Source of the DNA: Nitrococcus sp.
GTDB lineage: Bacteria > Pseudomonadota > Gammaproteobacteria > Nitrococcales > Nitrococcaceae
Assembly (NCBI GenBank): GCA_030452365.1
Contig: JAKDMK010000038.1
Coordinates: 1-11,795 of the forward strand
Reading direction: 5' to 3'
DNA: 11,795 bases
Below are positions 1 to 6,325 of this stretch, piece by piece. Position 1 is the stretch's first letter. The number at the start of each line of letters is the position of its first letter. A program made the translations under genes and the position numbers. Under the pieces are notes generated by a model. The model saw nothing but the letters and a program-made list of their open reading frames with translations. It had not been told where the DNA came from and did not search any database.

Positions 1-13
1 TGTCAACAGGCCC
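1..13. other. IS-terminus-like 13-mer at window edge
   Basis: The first 13 bases, TGTCAACAGGCCC, match the reverse complement of positions 4855-4867 at 12 of 13 bases. The TGTCAACAG core resembles the ends of some IS5-type insertion sequences, so this could be the right end of an element lying outside the window. A match of this length can arise by chance in 12 kb, so the call is weak. Confidence 0.15.
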
Positions 14-27
14 GGGTACGAGAACAG

Positions 28-453
28 ATGCTGTATCTCTGGATTAAAGCCTTTCATATCATTTTTGTTATTGCCTGGTTCGCGGGGTTATTCTATCTAC
101 CGCGCCTGTTCGTCTACCACGCCATGGCAACGGATGCTTCCAGCCGGGAGCGCTTTAAGGTCATGGAACGCAAGCTCTACCGGGGGATAATGACTCCAAG
201 CGGCGCGCTGACAGTGATCTTCGGCGGTTGGCTGCTCTATCTCTCACCCGCTTGGCTCGCTCAGGGCTGGCTTCATCTAAAGCTTGTGCTCGTCGCTCTC
301 CTCATCGGCTACCATGTCTATTGCGGTAAGCTGCTGCATAGGTTCCGGGACGATCAGAATACCCGCAGTCATGTCTGGTACCGTTGGTTCAACGAGCTAC
401 CGGTCGTGGGGTTGATCGCTATCGTCATACTCGTAGTCGTGAAGCCCCTTTGA
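28..453 (+). CDS. hemJ: HemJ-type protoporphyrinogen oxidase (CopD-like membrane protein)
   Basis: This 141-residue protein matches the HemJ (UPF0093) family, a heme-binding inner-membrane protein that oxidises protoporphyrinogen IX to protoporphyrin IX in heme synthesis, replacing HemG or HemY. Four hydrophobic segments are visible (about residues 5-30, 55-73, 80-98 and 123-139). His10 in the first segment and Lys85 in the third match the invariant family residues; the motif around Trp17-Gly20-Phe22-Tyr23 and the C-terminal WYRWFNELP segment (residues 117-125) are also typical. Length is usual for the family. Only a weak purine-rich stretch (CGAGAA) precedes the ATG, and the upstream gene is outside the window, so the promoter cannot be judged. 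No intrinsic terminator follows directly. The family call is secure; the enzymatic role is from family knowledge. Confidence 0.9.
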   Translation: MLYLWIKAFHIIFVIAWFAGLFYLPRLFVYHAMATDASSRERFKVMERKLYRGIMTPSGALTVIFGGWLLYLSPAWLAQGWLHLKLVLVALLIGYHVYCGKLLHRFRDDQNTRSHVWYRWFNELPVVGLIAIVILVVVKPL

Positions 454-801
454 GATGCCGGATAGTGCGGTTGCGCGCTCAGAGCTAGCATAGTCACTCG
501 CCTGTTACCCACCCTGACGACAATGCGGAACAATACCGTTGCGCTCAAGGCCAACTCAAATCGGCGCGGCTGCGGGCCACCCGGCAGCGCATGGAGTTGC
601 CGCCAGCGGCTACTGGAAACACTGGGTGGAGTCGAGCAAATCGTATACTTACGCTTGGGTAACGAGTACGACAGGATGAGCGTGATCCCCAAGCCCGGCT
701 GCCAAGCGCTGGGCCGGGATTTCGATGAGGAATATCCTGGGGCGGATCGCGAATGATGAGCGTGTGTATAGCTACCAAGCGGGGTCGAAGCGCTCAGCGC
801 C
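454..801. other. Gene-free gap between convergent hemJ and bfd
   Basis: This 348-base stretch separates the 3' ends of hemJ and bfd. Several short frames are open (for example 523-756 on +), but they overlap each other on both strands, lack ribosome binding sites and resemble no family I know. A hairpin is visible at 694-718 (CCCGGC, 13-base loop, GCCGGG) without a following T-run, and a GCGCT-C-AGCGC palindrome lies at 790-800. It may be degraded coding sequence, but no parent gene is recognisable. Confidence 0.5.
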
Positions 802-1008
802 TCAAGCGGGCTCAACGGCTATTAGATTCATTGACGGAGCCTGCAGTTTGCGGTGCTCAACGAGCAGCTTGCGTACGTGTGGCGCGCACTTGCAACAGCC
901 GCAGCATACGCCAAGACGTTGGCGCAGCTCCCGCATAGAGCAGGCGCCATCGTCGAGCGTGGCGCGAATGTCCTCTTCGGTAACGGCGCGGCAGATGCAA
1001 ACGTACAT
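802..1008 (-). CDS. bfd: Bacterioferritin-associated ferredoxin-like [2Fe-2S] protein
   Basis: This 68-residue BFD-family protein binds a [2Fe-2S] cluster and, in the studied members, reduces bacterioferritin to release stored iron. Cys4, Cys6, Cys38 and Cys41 form the C-x-C...C-x2-C ligand set, at the same positions as in E. coli Bfd. Cys35, Cys36 and Cys39 are extra cysteines packed round the second pair (GVCCGCCKC). The longer frame starting at 1050 is unlikely: the ATG at 1006-1008 has a good GGAGAG Shine-Dalgarno sequence 7 bases upstream and begins the family-typical MYVCICRAVTE. No bacterioferritin gene is in the window, so the partner is inferred. The gene follows ptsP on the same strand but has its own promoter in the 96-base gap. 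Confidence 0.88.
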   Translation of the reverse strand: MYVCICRAVTEEDIRATLDDGACSMRELRQRLGVCCGCCKCAPHVRKLLVEHRKLQAPSMNLIAVEPA

Positions 1009-1037
1009 GCTTTTGCTCTCCATGTCCTTGCATGAAC

Positions 1038-1066
1038 AGCCTAGCCACATCTGAACACAATGTCAA
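1038..1066 (-). promoter_or_regulatory. Sigma70-type promoter of bfd
   Basis: On the minus strand a perfect -35 hexamer TTGACA (1061-1066) is followed after exactly 17 bases by a -10-like TAGGCT (1038-1043). Transcription would start near 1031, giving a leader of about 23 bases that carries the Shine-Dalgarno sequence. The -10 is only 3 of 6 to consensus, which suits a regulated promoter. Confidence 0.6.
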
Positions 1067-1072
1067 ACAACA

Positions 1073-1088
1073 TGCATTATTATTTGCA
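1073..1088. promoter_or_regulatory. Possible Fur box upstream of bfd
   Basis: An AT-rich imperfect dyad, TGCATTATTATTTGCA, lies 6 bases upstream of the bfd -35 element. On the bfd strand it contains AAATAATAATG, which resembles overlapping GATAAT hexamers of the Fur site; the best alignment to the 19-bp Fur consensus gives about 11 matches. bfd is iron-repressed through Fur in several proteobacteria, which makes the location sensible, but the match is partial. Confidence 0.35.
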
Positions 1089-1104
1089 TCTGTTACCAAA
1101 ATGC

Positions 1105-3372
1105 CTACTTGACCGGCCGCATCAGCCGGCCCAGGTCCTTGCTTTCCAATGCGTTACGAACCAGGGTGTGCACCTCTTCCGCATACTCCATGCTAACCGC
1201 CTGCTCCAGAAGCTCCCTGGCCTCGCGGAAGCTGAAGCTGCGAATAACCCATTTTACGCGCAGCAAGTTGACGCTGCTCATGCTCAAACCATTCACCCGC
1301 ATGGCGAGTAGCAAGAGCGCAATAGCTGGATTCGCCGCCATTTCACCACACACGTAGACCGGCACCTTGGCCCGACCGCCACTGTCGGCTACCGAGCTTA
1401 CCGCCCGCAGCACCGCGGGATGCAATTCATCGTAGAGTGCTGCGACCCGAGGGTTGTTGCGGTCAACGGCAAGGAGATACTGCGCCAGATCATTGCTGCC
1501 GATAGACAGAAAGTCGAGTCGCCGAGCCAGGCTGCTCGCCTGATAGACGGCCGCCGGCACCTCGATCATAGCGCCAAGCTTCGGATCGTTGACTTCCAAG
1601 CCGTCCTCGTGCAACTGCTTGCGTGCGCGCTGCACCAGCCTCACCGCCTCTTCCGCCTCCTCTAAGCGGCTGATCATAGGAAACATAATCTGCAAATTGC
1701 CCAAACCGATATCGGCTCTGAGCATAGCCCGCAGCTGGGTCAGAAAGATTTCCGGATGATCCAACGTCACCCGAATGCCGCGCCATCCGAGTAACGGGTC
1801 TTCATCGTCGATAGGGAAATAAGCCAGCATCTTATCCCCCCCTATATCGAGCGTGCGCAGGGTAACCGACCGAGGCGCATAAGCCTCTAGTACCTCGCGA
1901 TAGAGCCGAACCTGCTCCTCTTCGCCTGGGAAATGATCGCGGATCATGAAAGGGAACTCGGTACGGTGAAGACCCACTCCATCGCAGCCGATCTCCAATG
2001 AGGAGCTGACGTCCGAAATCAAGCCGGTGTTGACGTAGAGACGGATGCTGACGCCATCCAACGTCTCGGCCGGCAGCGATTGGAACTCTTTGAGGCGATC
2101 GGAAATCTGCGCATCCTCACGCATCATGCGCCGATATTCCCGCCGCACCGCTCGCGCGGGTTGCGCGTACACGCGCCCGGCGTAGCCATCGACGATCAGT
2201 TCGCAACCCTCTAGCTGAGCCGCGTCGAGGTCGGCCACTCCCATTACCGCCGGAATGCCCAAGGCGCGCGCCAAGATCGCCACGTGCGAGTTTACCGAGC
2301 CGGTTGCAGCAACCATTCCGGCCAGCTTGTCGCGTGGGATCTCGACAAGCTGGGTGGCATTGATCTCATGGCCGACCAGAATGGTCTTCTCCGGTATGTT
2401 GCGCGTGTCCTCGTTCGCCGCCGAAAGCCGCATCAGCAGTCGCCGCCCGATCTCTCGGATGTCGCTCGCACGCTCGCGCAGGTAGGAATCCTCCATTTCG
2501 TCAAATAGACGTACCTGCTCGGCGATGGTATCGCGCACCGCCCCTACCGCCCATTGACCAGCCCGGATACGACGCAGGGTCTCCTCCACCAACGTATTGC
2601 CGTCCAGAATGTGGATATAGACTTCGAAGAGCATATGCTCATTATCCGGCACGCTTCCGGATAACCGTTGCGAAAGCTTCGCAAGCTCGGCACGCACCGA
2701 GCGTACGGCACCGAGGAACGTTTCCTCCTCGATCTCAACGTTCTCCGGAGCGCGGTCTGGAACCGCGGCAAAATCAGCTGGCGCGTAGATCACCCGGCCA
2801 ATGCCGATGGCAACTCCGGTCGCGCCCGGCACTCCAGCCAAGCGCTGATTGCGCCCCGCACGGCGTCCGGAATGCAGGGCATCGATACTGCCCACCGCCT
2901 GCGCGTGGGCGATCACACCGGCAAGCTGTGCCGCCATGGTCACCATGAAGGCGACCTCGTCGTCATCAAAACGACGATGCTCATGGCGCTGGACAACTAA
3001 CACGCCCAACAGTTGGCGATAATGAATGACGGGCACGCCGAGAAAGGCATGGAAGCGCTCCTCGCCTGTCTCCGGAACGTAGCGGAAGCGGGGATGCCGC
3101 TCGGGATCGCCCAAATTGATCGGCTCCTCGCGCTCGGCAACCAAGCCCACCAAGCCTTCATCGAGCCGCAACCGCACCCGTCCTACTGCTTCCGGGTTGA
3201 GGCCACGCGTGGCCATGAGCATCAAGTTAGCGTGATCTTCCGCAACGAGATAGACCGAGCACACGTCAGAGGCCGTCGCAGCCGCCACCCGATCAACAAT
3301 GATCTTGAGCGCCTGATCCAGGTCTCTGGCCGCGTTCACCTTCTGGACAATGCGGTATAGGATCTCGAGCAT
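1105..3372 (-). CDS. ptsP: PtsP, phosphoenolpyruvate-protein phosphotransferase of the nitrogen PTS (EI-Ntr)
   Basis: This 755-residue cytoplasmic protein takes phosphate from phosphoenolpyruvate and passes it to NPr and then EIIA-Ntr, a regulatory chain tied to nitrogen, potassium and stress control. An N-terminal GAF sensor domain (about 1-155) is followed by the EI N-terminal domain, with active-site His363 in NSHVAILARALGIPAVMG, then the PEP-binding TIM barrel. The barrel shows the GVGLHRTEFPFM motif at 465-476, LGWRGIR at 528-534 and catalytic Cys675 in VYVCGEMA. Length matches E. coli PtsP (748), and similarity is evident along the whole chain, so the gene is intact. The ATG directly follows the TGA of rppH with no bases between, which points to translational coupling. 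NPr and EIIA-Ntr genes are not in the window. Confidence 0.97.
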   Translation of the reverse strand: MLEILYRIVQKVNAARDLDQALKIIVDRVAAATASDVCSVYLVAEDHANLMLMATRGLNPEAVGRVRLRLDEGLVGLVAEREEPINLGDPERHPRFRYVPETGEERFHAFLGVPVIHYRQLLGVLVVQRHEHRRFDDDEVAFMVTMAAQLAGVIAHAQAVGSIDALHSGRRAGRNQRLAGVPGATGVAIGIGRVIYAPADFAAVPDRAPENVEIEEETFLGAVRSVRAELAKLSQRLSGSVPDNEHMLFEVYIHILDGNTLVEETLRRIRAGQWAVGAVRDTIAEQVRLFDEMEDSYLRERASDIREIGRRLLMRLSAANEDTRNIPEKTILVGHEINATQLVEIPRDKLAGMVAATGSVNSHVAILARALGIPAVMGVADLDAAQLEGCELIVDGYAGRVYAQPARAVRREYRRMMREDAQISDRLKEFQSLPAETLDGVSIRLYVNTGLISDVSSSLEIGCDGVGLHRTEFPFMIRDHFPGEEEQVRLYREVLEAYAPRSVTLRTLDIGGDKMLAYFPIDDEDPLLGWRGIRVTLDHPEIFLTQLRAMLRADIGLGNLQIMFPMISRLEEAEEAVRLVQRARKQLHEDGLEVNDPKLGAMIEVPAAVYQASSLARRLDFLSIGSNDLAQYLLAVDRNNPRVAALYDELHPAVLRAVSSVADSGGRAKVPVYVCGEMAANPAIALLLLAMRVNGLSMSSVNLLRVKWVIRSFSFREARELLEQAVSMEYAEEVHTLVRNALESKDLGRLMRPVK

Positions 3373-3945
3373 TCAGGTCCGCCTTATGCGCGGTCCAGGT
3401 TGTCGTGCTCGGTAATGCCGACTATAAGGATGCCGCAGCCGGGAGCGTGGTTGCGGCCGCCGTGGCGGCCCTTGGGGAAATAGCAGCGGTGCTAGCTGTG
3501 TTAGTGCCTGATCGTAGACACGCCGCTTAAAGAAGATCACCTCATCCACTGGCTGCCAATAGTGTACCCAACGCCAATTATCAAACTCCGGCTGCGCGCA
3601 AGCATCCAATCGCACAACCTCCTCCGAACCTGTCAGGCGTAGCATAAACCATACCTGCTTCTGACCGACGCAGACCGGACGGCGGCGGCGATGGATTAGA
3701 TGGCGTGGTAGTCGATAGCGCAGCCAACCTTCGGTCCGGCCGAGCACTTCTACATGCCTGGGTTCGAGCCCAATCTCCTCGTCGAGCTCACGATAGAGCG
3801 CGTCAATGGGTGTCTCATGCTTATTGATACCCCCCTGCGGAAACTGCCAAGCGTCCTGCCCGACCCGACGGGCCCAAAAAACCCATCCTGCGGCATTGCT
3901 CAGGATAATCCCTACGTTGAACCGAAATCCGTCTGAATCAATCAC
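3373..3945 (-). CDS. rppH: RppH, RNA pyrophosphohydrolase (Nudix)
   Basis: RppH removes pyrophosphate from the 5' end of triphosphorylated mRNA, opening it to RNase E decay. The Nudix box spans residues 38-60, with metal ligands Glu53, Glu56 and Glu57 at the same numbers as in E. coli RppH; WQFPQGG just before it is also family-typical. The start is GTG at 3943-3945, chosen because [13 protein letters not shown] aligns with the family's N terminus and no other start lies nearby. No Shine-Dalgarno sequence precedes it. At 190 residues it is some 30 longer than usual: residues 157-190 form a tail very rich in arginine and proline, with no hydrophobic core. It forms an operon with ptsP, as in Pseudomonas and enterics. 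Confidence 0.96.
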   Translation of the reverse strand: MIDSDGFRFNVGIILSNAAGWVFWARRVGQDAWQFPQGGINKHETPIDALYRELDEEIGLEPRHVEVLGRTEGWLRYRLPRHLIHRRRRPVCVGQKQVWFMLRLTGSEEVVRLDACAQPEFDNWRWVHYWQPVDEVIFFKRRVYDQALTQLAPLLFPQGPPRRPQPRSRLRHPYSRHYRARQPGPRIRRT

Positions 3946-3950
3946 TTAAT

Positions 3951-3978
3951 AGTATAGCAATAGTACTGAGAGTATTAA
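3951..3978 (-). promoter_or_regulatory. Extended -10 promoter of rppH-ptsP
   Basis: On the minus strand TGCTATACT (3951-3959) is an extended -10 element (TGnTATACT); a TTAATA at 3973-3978 with 16-base spacing is a 4-of-6 match to a -35. Only 5 bases separate the -10 from the GTG start codon of rppH, so transcription should begin on or within a base or two of that codon. Confidence 0.55.
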
Positions 3979-4003
3979 CGATATTCTTCCACAAGCGCAT
4001 GAT

Positions 4004-4013
4004 TGGCGCCAAA
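4004..4013. repeat. 10-bp perfect palindrome in the rppH/HAD divergent region
   Basis: TTGGCGCCAA is a perfect palindrome inside the 141-base region between the divergent rppH and HAD starts. Its position would suit an operator acting on either gene, but a 10-bp palindrome can occur by chance and no regulator is implied. Confidence 0.25.
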
Positions 4014-4086
4014 TCGCGATCCACTAGCCTGTTACTTCCTATACCATGGGCGCCTGCGGTAGCTAATCCATAGTCGGAGGTTCCTC

Positions 4087-4740
4087 TTGGCGCTCGCCAT
4101 GTTCGATCTCGATAATACCCTGATTGGCGGCGACAGCGACTATCTCTGGGGTCGTTTTCTGGTGGACAGAAGCATCGTCGATGGCGCCGAGTATGCTGCG
4201 GCCAATGAACGCTTCTATCGGGCCTATCAGGCAGGCACTTTGGATATCCATGCGTATCTGCGCTTTGCGCTGAAACCCCTGACTCAGCATGAGCCGCGAC
4301 AGTTGCGGGTTTGGCGGGCGCAGTTCATCGACGAGCACATTCGTCCGATCGTCCTGGATCAAGGCCGCGACCTGGTGGAATCACACCGCGGTCGCGGGGA
4401 CACATTGCTTATGATAACCGCTACCAATCGATTCTTGGCGGAGCCAATCGCGGCTCTGTTCGGAATCGAGCATCTGCTCGCTACCGATCCGGAGATGGTC
4501 GGTGCGCGCTACACGGGCGCGATCATAGGCATTCCGACCTTCCGTGAAGGCAAAATCAAGGCCTTGGAAGTCTGGTTGGAGCAGACCGGGCACGCACTCT
4601 CCGGTAGCTACTACTACAGTGATTCGCATAACGACATCCCGTTACTGGAGCGTGTCTGTCACCCGATCGCGGTCGATCCGAATCCAGAGCTACACCAGCA
4701 TGCCGTACAGCACGCCTGGCCCATTATCAGCCTGCGCTAG
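4087..4740 (+). CDS. HAD-IB family phosphatase (SerB-like fold)
   Basis: This 217-residue cytoplasmic phosphatase belongs to the HAD superfamily, subfamily IB. Motif I is DLDNT with nucleophile Asp7 and acid/base Asp9; motif II is Thr111 in LLMIT; motif III is a lysine in REGKIK (Lys156 or Lys158); motif IV is DSHND with Asp179 and Asp183. A helical cap of about 80 residues lies between motifs I and II. The start is taken as TTG at 4087, because CGGAGG (4075-4080) lies 6 bases upstream; the next candidate, ATG at 4099, would be 18 bases from it. The same family sits divergently next to rppH-ptsP in Pseudomonas. The substrate is unknown; serine phosphate and histidinol phosphate are candidates from the family only. 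Confidence 0.9.
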   Translation: MALAMFDLDNTLIGGDSDYLWGRFLVDRSIVDGAEYAAANERFYRAYQAGTLDIHAYLRFALKPLTQHEPRQLRVWRAQFIDEHIRPIVLDQGRDLVESHRGRGDTLLMITATNRFLAEPIAALFGIEHLLATDPEMVGARYTGAIIGIPTFREGKIKALEVWLEQTGHALSGSYYYSDSHNDIPLLERVCHPIAVDPNPELHQHAVQHAWPIISLR

Positions 4741-4854
4741 ACGCCGGCGACAGCTGCTCCTTATTTCTGCAAAGCCGCATGCAGTGTAGCGCAGCGGGTG
4801 AAATTGCTCGGTAATGGAACTTGCCGCGCAGCCCGCGGGTCATAGTCAATACTA

Positions 4855-4867
4855 GGGTCTGTTGACA
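4855..4867. repeat. IS-end-like 13-mer
   Basis: GGGTCTGTTGACA resembles the terminal inverted repeats of some IS5-family elements, recalled from general knowledge and not looked up. Its mirror copy with one mismatch is at 1-13. No transposase or second end is found to the right before 5177. Confidence 0.2.
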
Positions 4868-4885
4868 TCCGCTTCGCACCGTTGA

Positions 4886-4953
4886 AGCCGCAGCCGTTGG
4901 GCAACAACCCGTAACGACCCCCGATCAGCGACAGGGACGTCGCGGCTGCGGCT
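4886..4953. repeat. Perfect 11-bp inverted repeat with 46-base spacer
   Basis: AGCCGCAGCCG at 4886-4896 is exactly complementary to CGGCTGCGGCT at 4943-4953. In RNA the arms could form a very GC-rich stem closing a 46-base loop. No T-run follows, so it is not an intrinsic terminator on either strand. It may belong to a degenerate mobile element. Confidence 0.6.
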
Positions 4954-5043
4954 GGCACCTAGTCTCTGGCGCGTCCATAGGGCGGAGTCGGCTATCCAGT
5001 GCTTGAAACGGACTGCGCTATTAACGGGCAGAGAACCGTGGTT

Positions 5044-5075
5044 GGGGGAGGCACAGCAGCTTCCCCCGTCTTTCT
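5044..5075 (+). terminator. Terminator-like hairpin
   Basis: GGGGGA (5044-5049) and TCCCCC (5062-5067) form a 6-bp stem with a 12-base loop, followed by the moderately T-rich GTCTTTCT. It lies about 300 bases downstream of the HAD phosphatase and 100 bases before the dehydrogenase, so it could insulate the two. The T-tract is interrupted, so termination is uncertain. Confidence 0.3.
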
Positions 5076-5177
5076 CGGCGCTCAGCGTCCCTACCCCCAA
5101 TTACGCGTCATGCCATCAGAATCGCCCATTCACACGCGCGGTTGCGCAGGCACGGCCTGTGCGGCGGAGGTGCAGCC

Positions 5178-6074
5178 ATGGCAAAAATCGCGTTCATCGG
5201 CCTCGGCAATATGGGTGCGCCGATGGCCAGCAATCTGCTCAAAGCCGGGCACGAGTTGGTGGTGTTTGATCTTGTTCCCGAGGCCAGACAAAAGCTCGCC
5301 GACGCGGGCGCTTTCGCGGCCGATTCCGCGGCCGAAGCCGTGGAAAATGCCACGGTAGTCATATCGATGCTGCAGACCGGCAAACAGGTCCGCGACCTTT
5401 ACATCGGCTCCGGCCAGGTACTCACGAGTGCAAGTGCCGGGACGTTGCTGATCGACTGCAGCACGATCGCCGCTGAAGATGCCCGCGCCGTTGCCCAAGC
5501 GGCCCTCGCCCTTGATCTCCCCTTTCTCGATGCACCCGTCTCTGGCGGCGTCGCCGGCGCGACGGCCGCTACCCTGACTTTCATCGTCGGTGGCGAGGCG
5601 GAGCCGCTTGAAACCGCCCGCCCGATTCTAGAGTCGATGGGGAGGAGCGTCTTGCACGCCGGCGGCCACGGTGCCGGGCAACTTGGCAAAATGTGCAACA
5701 ACATGCTGCTCGGAGTCTTAATGATCGGCACGTGCGAAGCGCTGAACCTGGCAGTGGCCCATGGCCTGGATCCGGCTGTAGTCTCGGAGATCATGAAGTC
5801 GAGCTCCGGCAACAACTGGGTATTGCAGGTCTACAACCCATTTCCAGGGGTAATGGCAAACGCTCCCGCCGCCCGCGGTTATGAGGGTGGTTTCCTCGGC
5901 GACCTCATGGCCAAGGATCTCATGCTGGCAATGAACGCCGCCCTCGCCTCCGGCACCTCGACACCCCTGGGCTCGATGGCGCGCAGCCTCTACACTATGC
6001 ATTGCGCCAACGGCAATGGCGGGCGCGATTTCTCCAGCATCATCCTGTTTCTACAGGGTGGCCGGCTTGATTGA
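5178..6074 (+). CDS. mmsB: 3-hydroxyisobutyrate dehydrogenase-family protein
   Basis: This 298-residue NAD(P)-dependent beta-hydroxyacid dehydrogenase most resembles MmsB, which oxidises 3-hydroxyisobutyrate to methylmalonate semialdehyde in valine breakdown. The Rossmann motif GLGNMG is at 8-13, the substrate-binding DAPVSGG at 118-124, catalytic Lys171 in GQLGKMCNN with Asn175, and the AKDLMLA cofactor segment at 245-251. The ATG at 5178 is chosen over an upstream in-frame start because GGAGG (5166-5170) lies 7 bases away and the Rossmann strand follows at once. No other valine-pathway gene is nearby, so a relative such as tartronate semialdehyde or succinic semialdehyde reductase is possible. 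It is monocistronic here, with 251 bases to nsrR. Confidence 0.85.
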   Translation: MAKIAFIGLGNMGAPMASNLLKAGHELVVFDLVPEARQKLADAGAFAADSAAEAVENATVVISMLQTGKQVRDLYIGSGQVLTSASAGTLLIDCSTIAAEDARAVAQAALALDLPFLDAPVSGGVAGATAATLTFIVGGEAEPLETARPILESMGRSVLHAGGHGAGQLGKMCNNMLLGVLMIGTCEALNLAVAHGLDPAVVSEIMKSSSGNNWVLQVYNPFPGVMANAPAARGYEGGFLGDLMAKDLMLAMNAALASGTSTPLGSMARSLYTMHCANGNGGRDFSSIILFLQGGRLD

Positions 6075-6140
6075 GCACATGCGGGCCAAGATCGTAGGTA
6101 GATGAACCGTACCTTGCACCCTATACGAATAGGACCCAGA

Positions 6141-6169
6141 TGGACTAGTCTGTTCAATGCATGTTTAAT
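6141..6169 (+). promoter_or_regulatory. Candidate nsrR promoter
   Basis: TGGACT (6141-6146, 4 of 6 to TTGACA) and TTTAAT (6164-6169, 5 of 6 to TATAAT) are separated by the ideal 17 bases. Transcription would begin near 6176, leaving a leader of about 150 bases before nsrR. The -10 element falls inside the candidate NsrR box. Confidence 0.45.
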
Positions 6170-6176
6170 GTGTAAC
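6154..6176. promoter_or_regulatory. Candidate NsrR operator over the nsrR promoter
   Basis: ATGCAT (6157-6162) and ATGTGT (6168-6173) are separated by 5 bases, GTTTA. The known NsrR site is a pair of 11-bp half sites, each with an ATGCAT core, spaced the same way. About 12 of 22 defined positions agree, concentrated in the two cores, while the outer flanks do not match. Because it covers the -10 element of the likely nsrR promoter, bound NsrR should repress its own gene. Confidence 0.4.
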
Positions 6177-6185
6177 CGATGTCAT

Positions 6186-6199
6186 CCATGCAGGCATGG
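6186..6199. repeat. 14-bp perfect dyad in the nsrR leader
   Basis: CCATGC-AG-GCATGG is a perfect 6+2+6 inverted repeat about 10 bases downstream of the predicted nsrR transcription start. A 2-base loop is too short for a good RNA hairpin, so a protein-binding site is the likelier reading if it is functional. The GCATG/CATGC content recalls the NsrR core, but the spacing differs. Confidence 0.35.
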
Positions 6200-6325
6200 C
6201 AAGCGCGCCGCGATGCAAAAGATGGCTCGTGTTCGGAGTAGCTGTAAGTCACCGCATTACCGGCGGTTTTGGCCGCGGGCAGGCCGTGTAAGCAGGCCCG
6301 GCTGAACACGCCTGGAAGAAACGCC

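Larger units (their letters stand above)
4741..5177. other. 437-base gene-free region
   Basis: No frame here has a convincing ribosome binding site or family match. The longest minus-strand frame (4852-5100, 82 codons) reads as low-complexity Arg/Ser-rich sequence and overlaps other open frames. The region holds an IS-end-like sequence (4855-4867), an 11-bp inverted repeat (4886-4953) and a hairpin (5044-5067). It may be a relic of a small mobile element or of a lost gene; nothing decides this. Confidence 0.5.

Noticed and set aside
694..718. Hairpin as hemJ terminator
   Set aside because: The CCCGGC/GCCGGG stem has a 13-base loop and only three Ts after it, and sits 240 bases past the hemJ stop.
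369..815. 148-codon open frame on - strand
   Set aside because: It overlaps the 3' ends of both hemJ and bfd, has low-complexity composition, and resembles no family.
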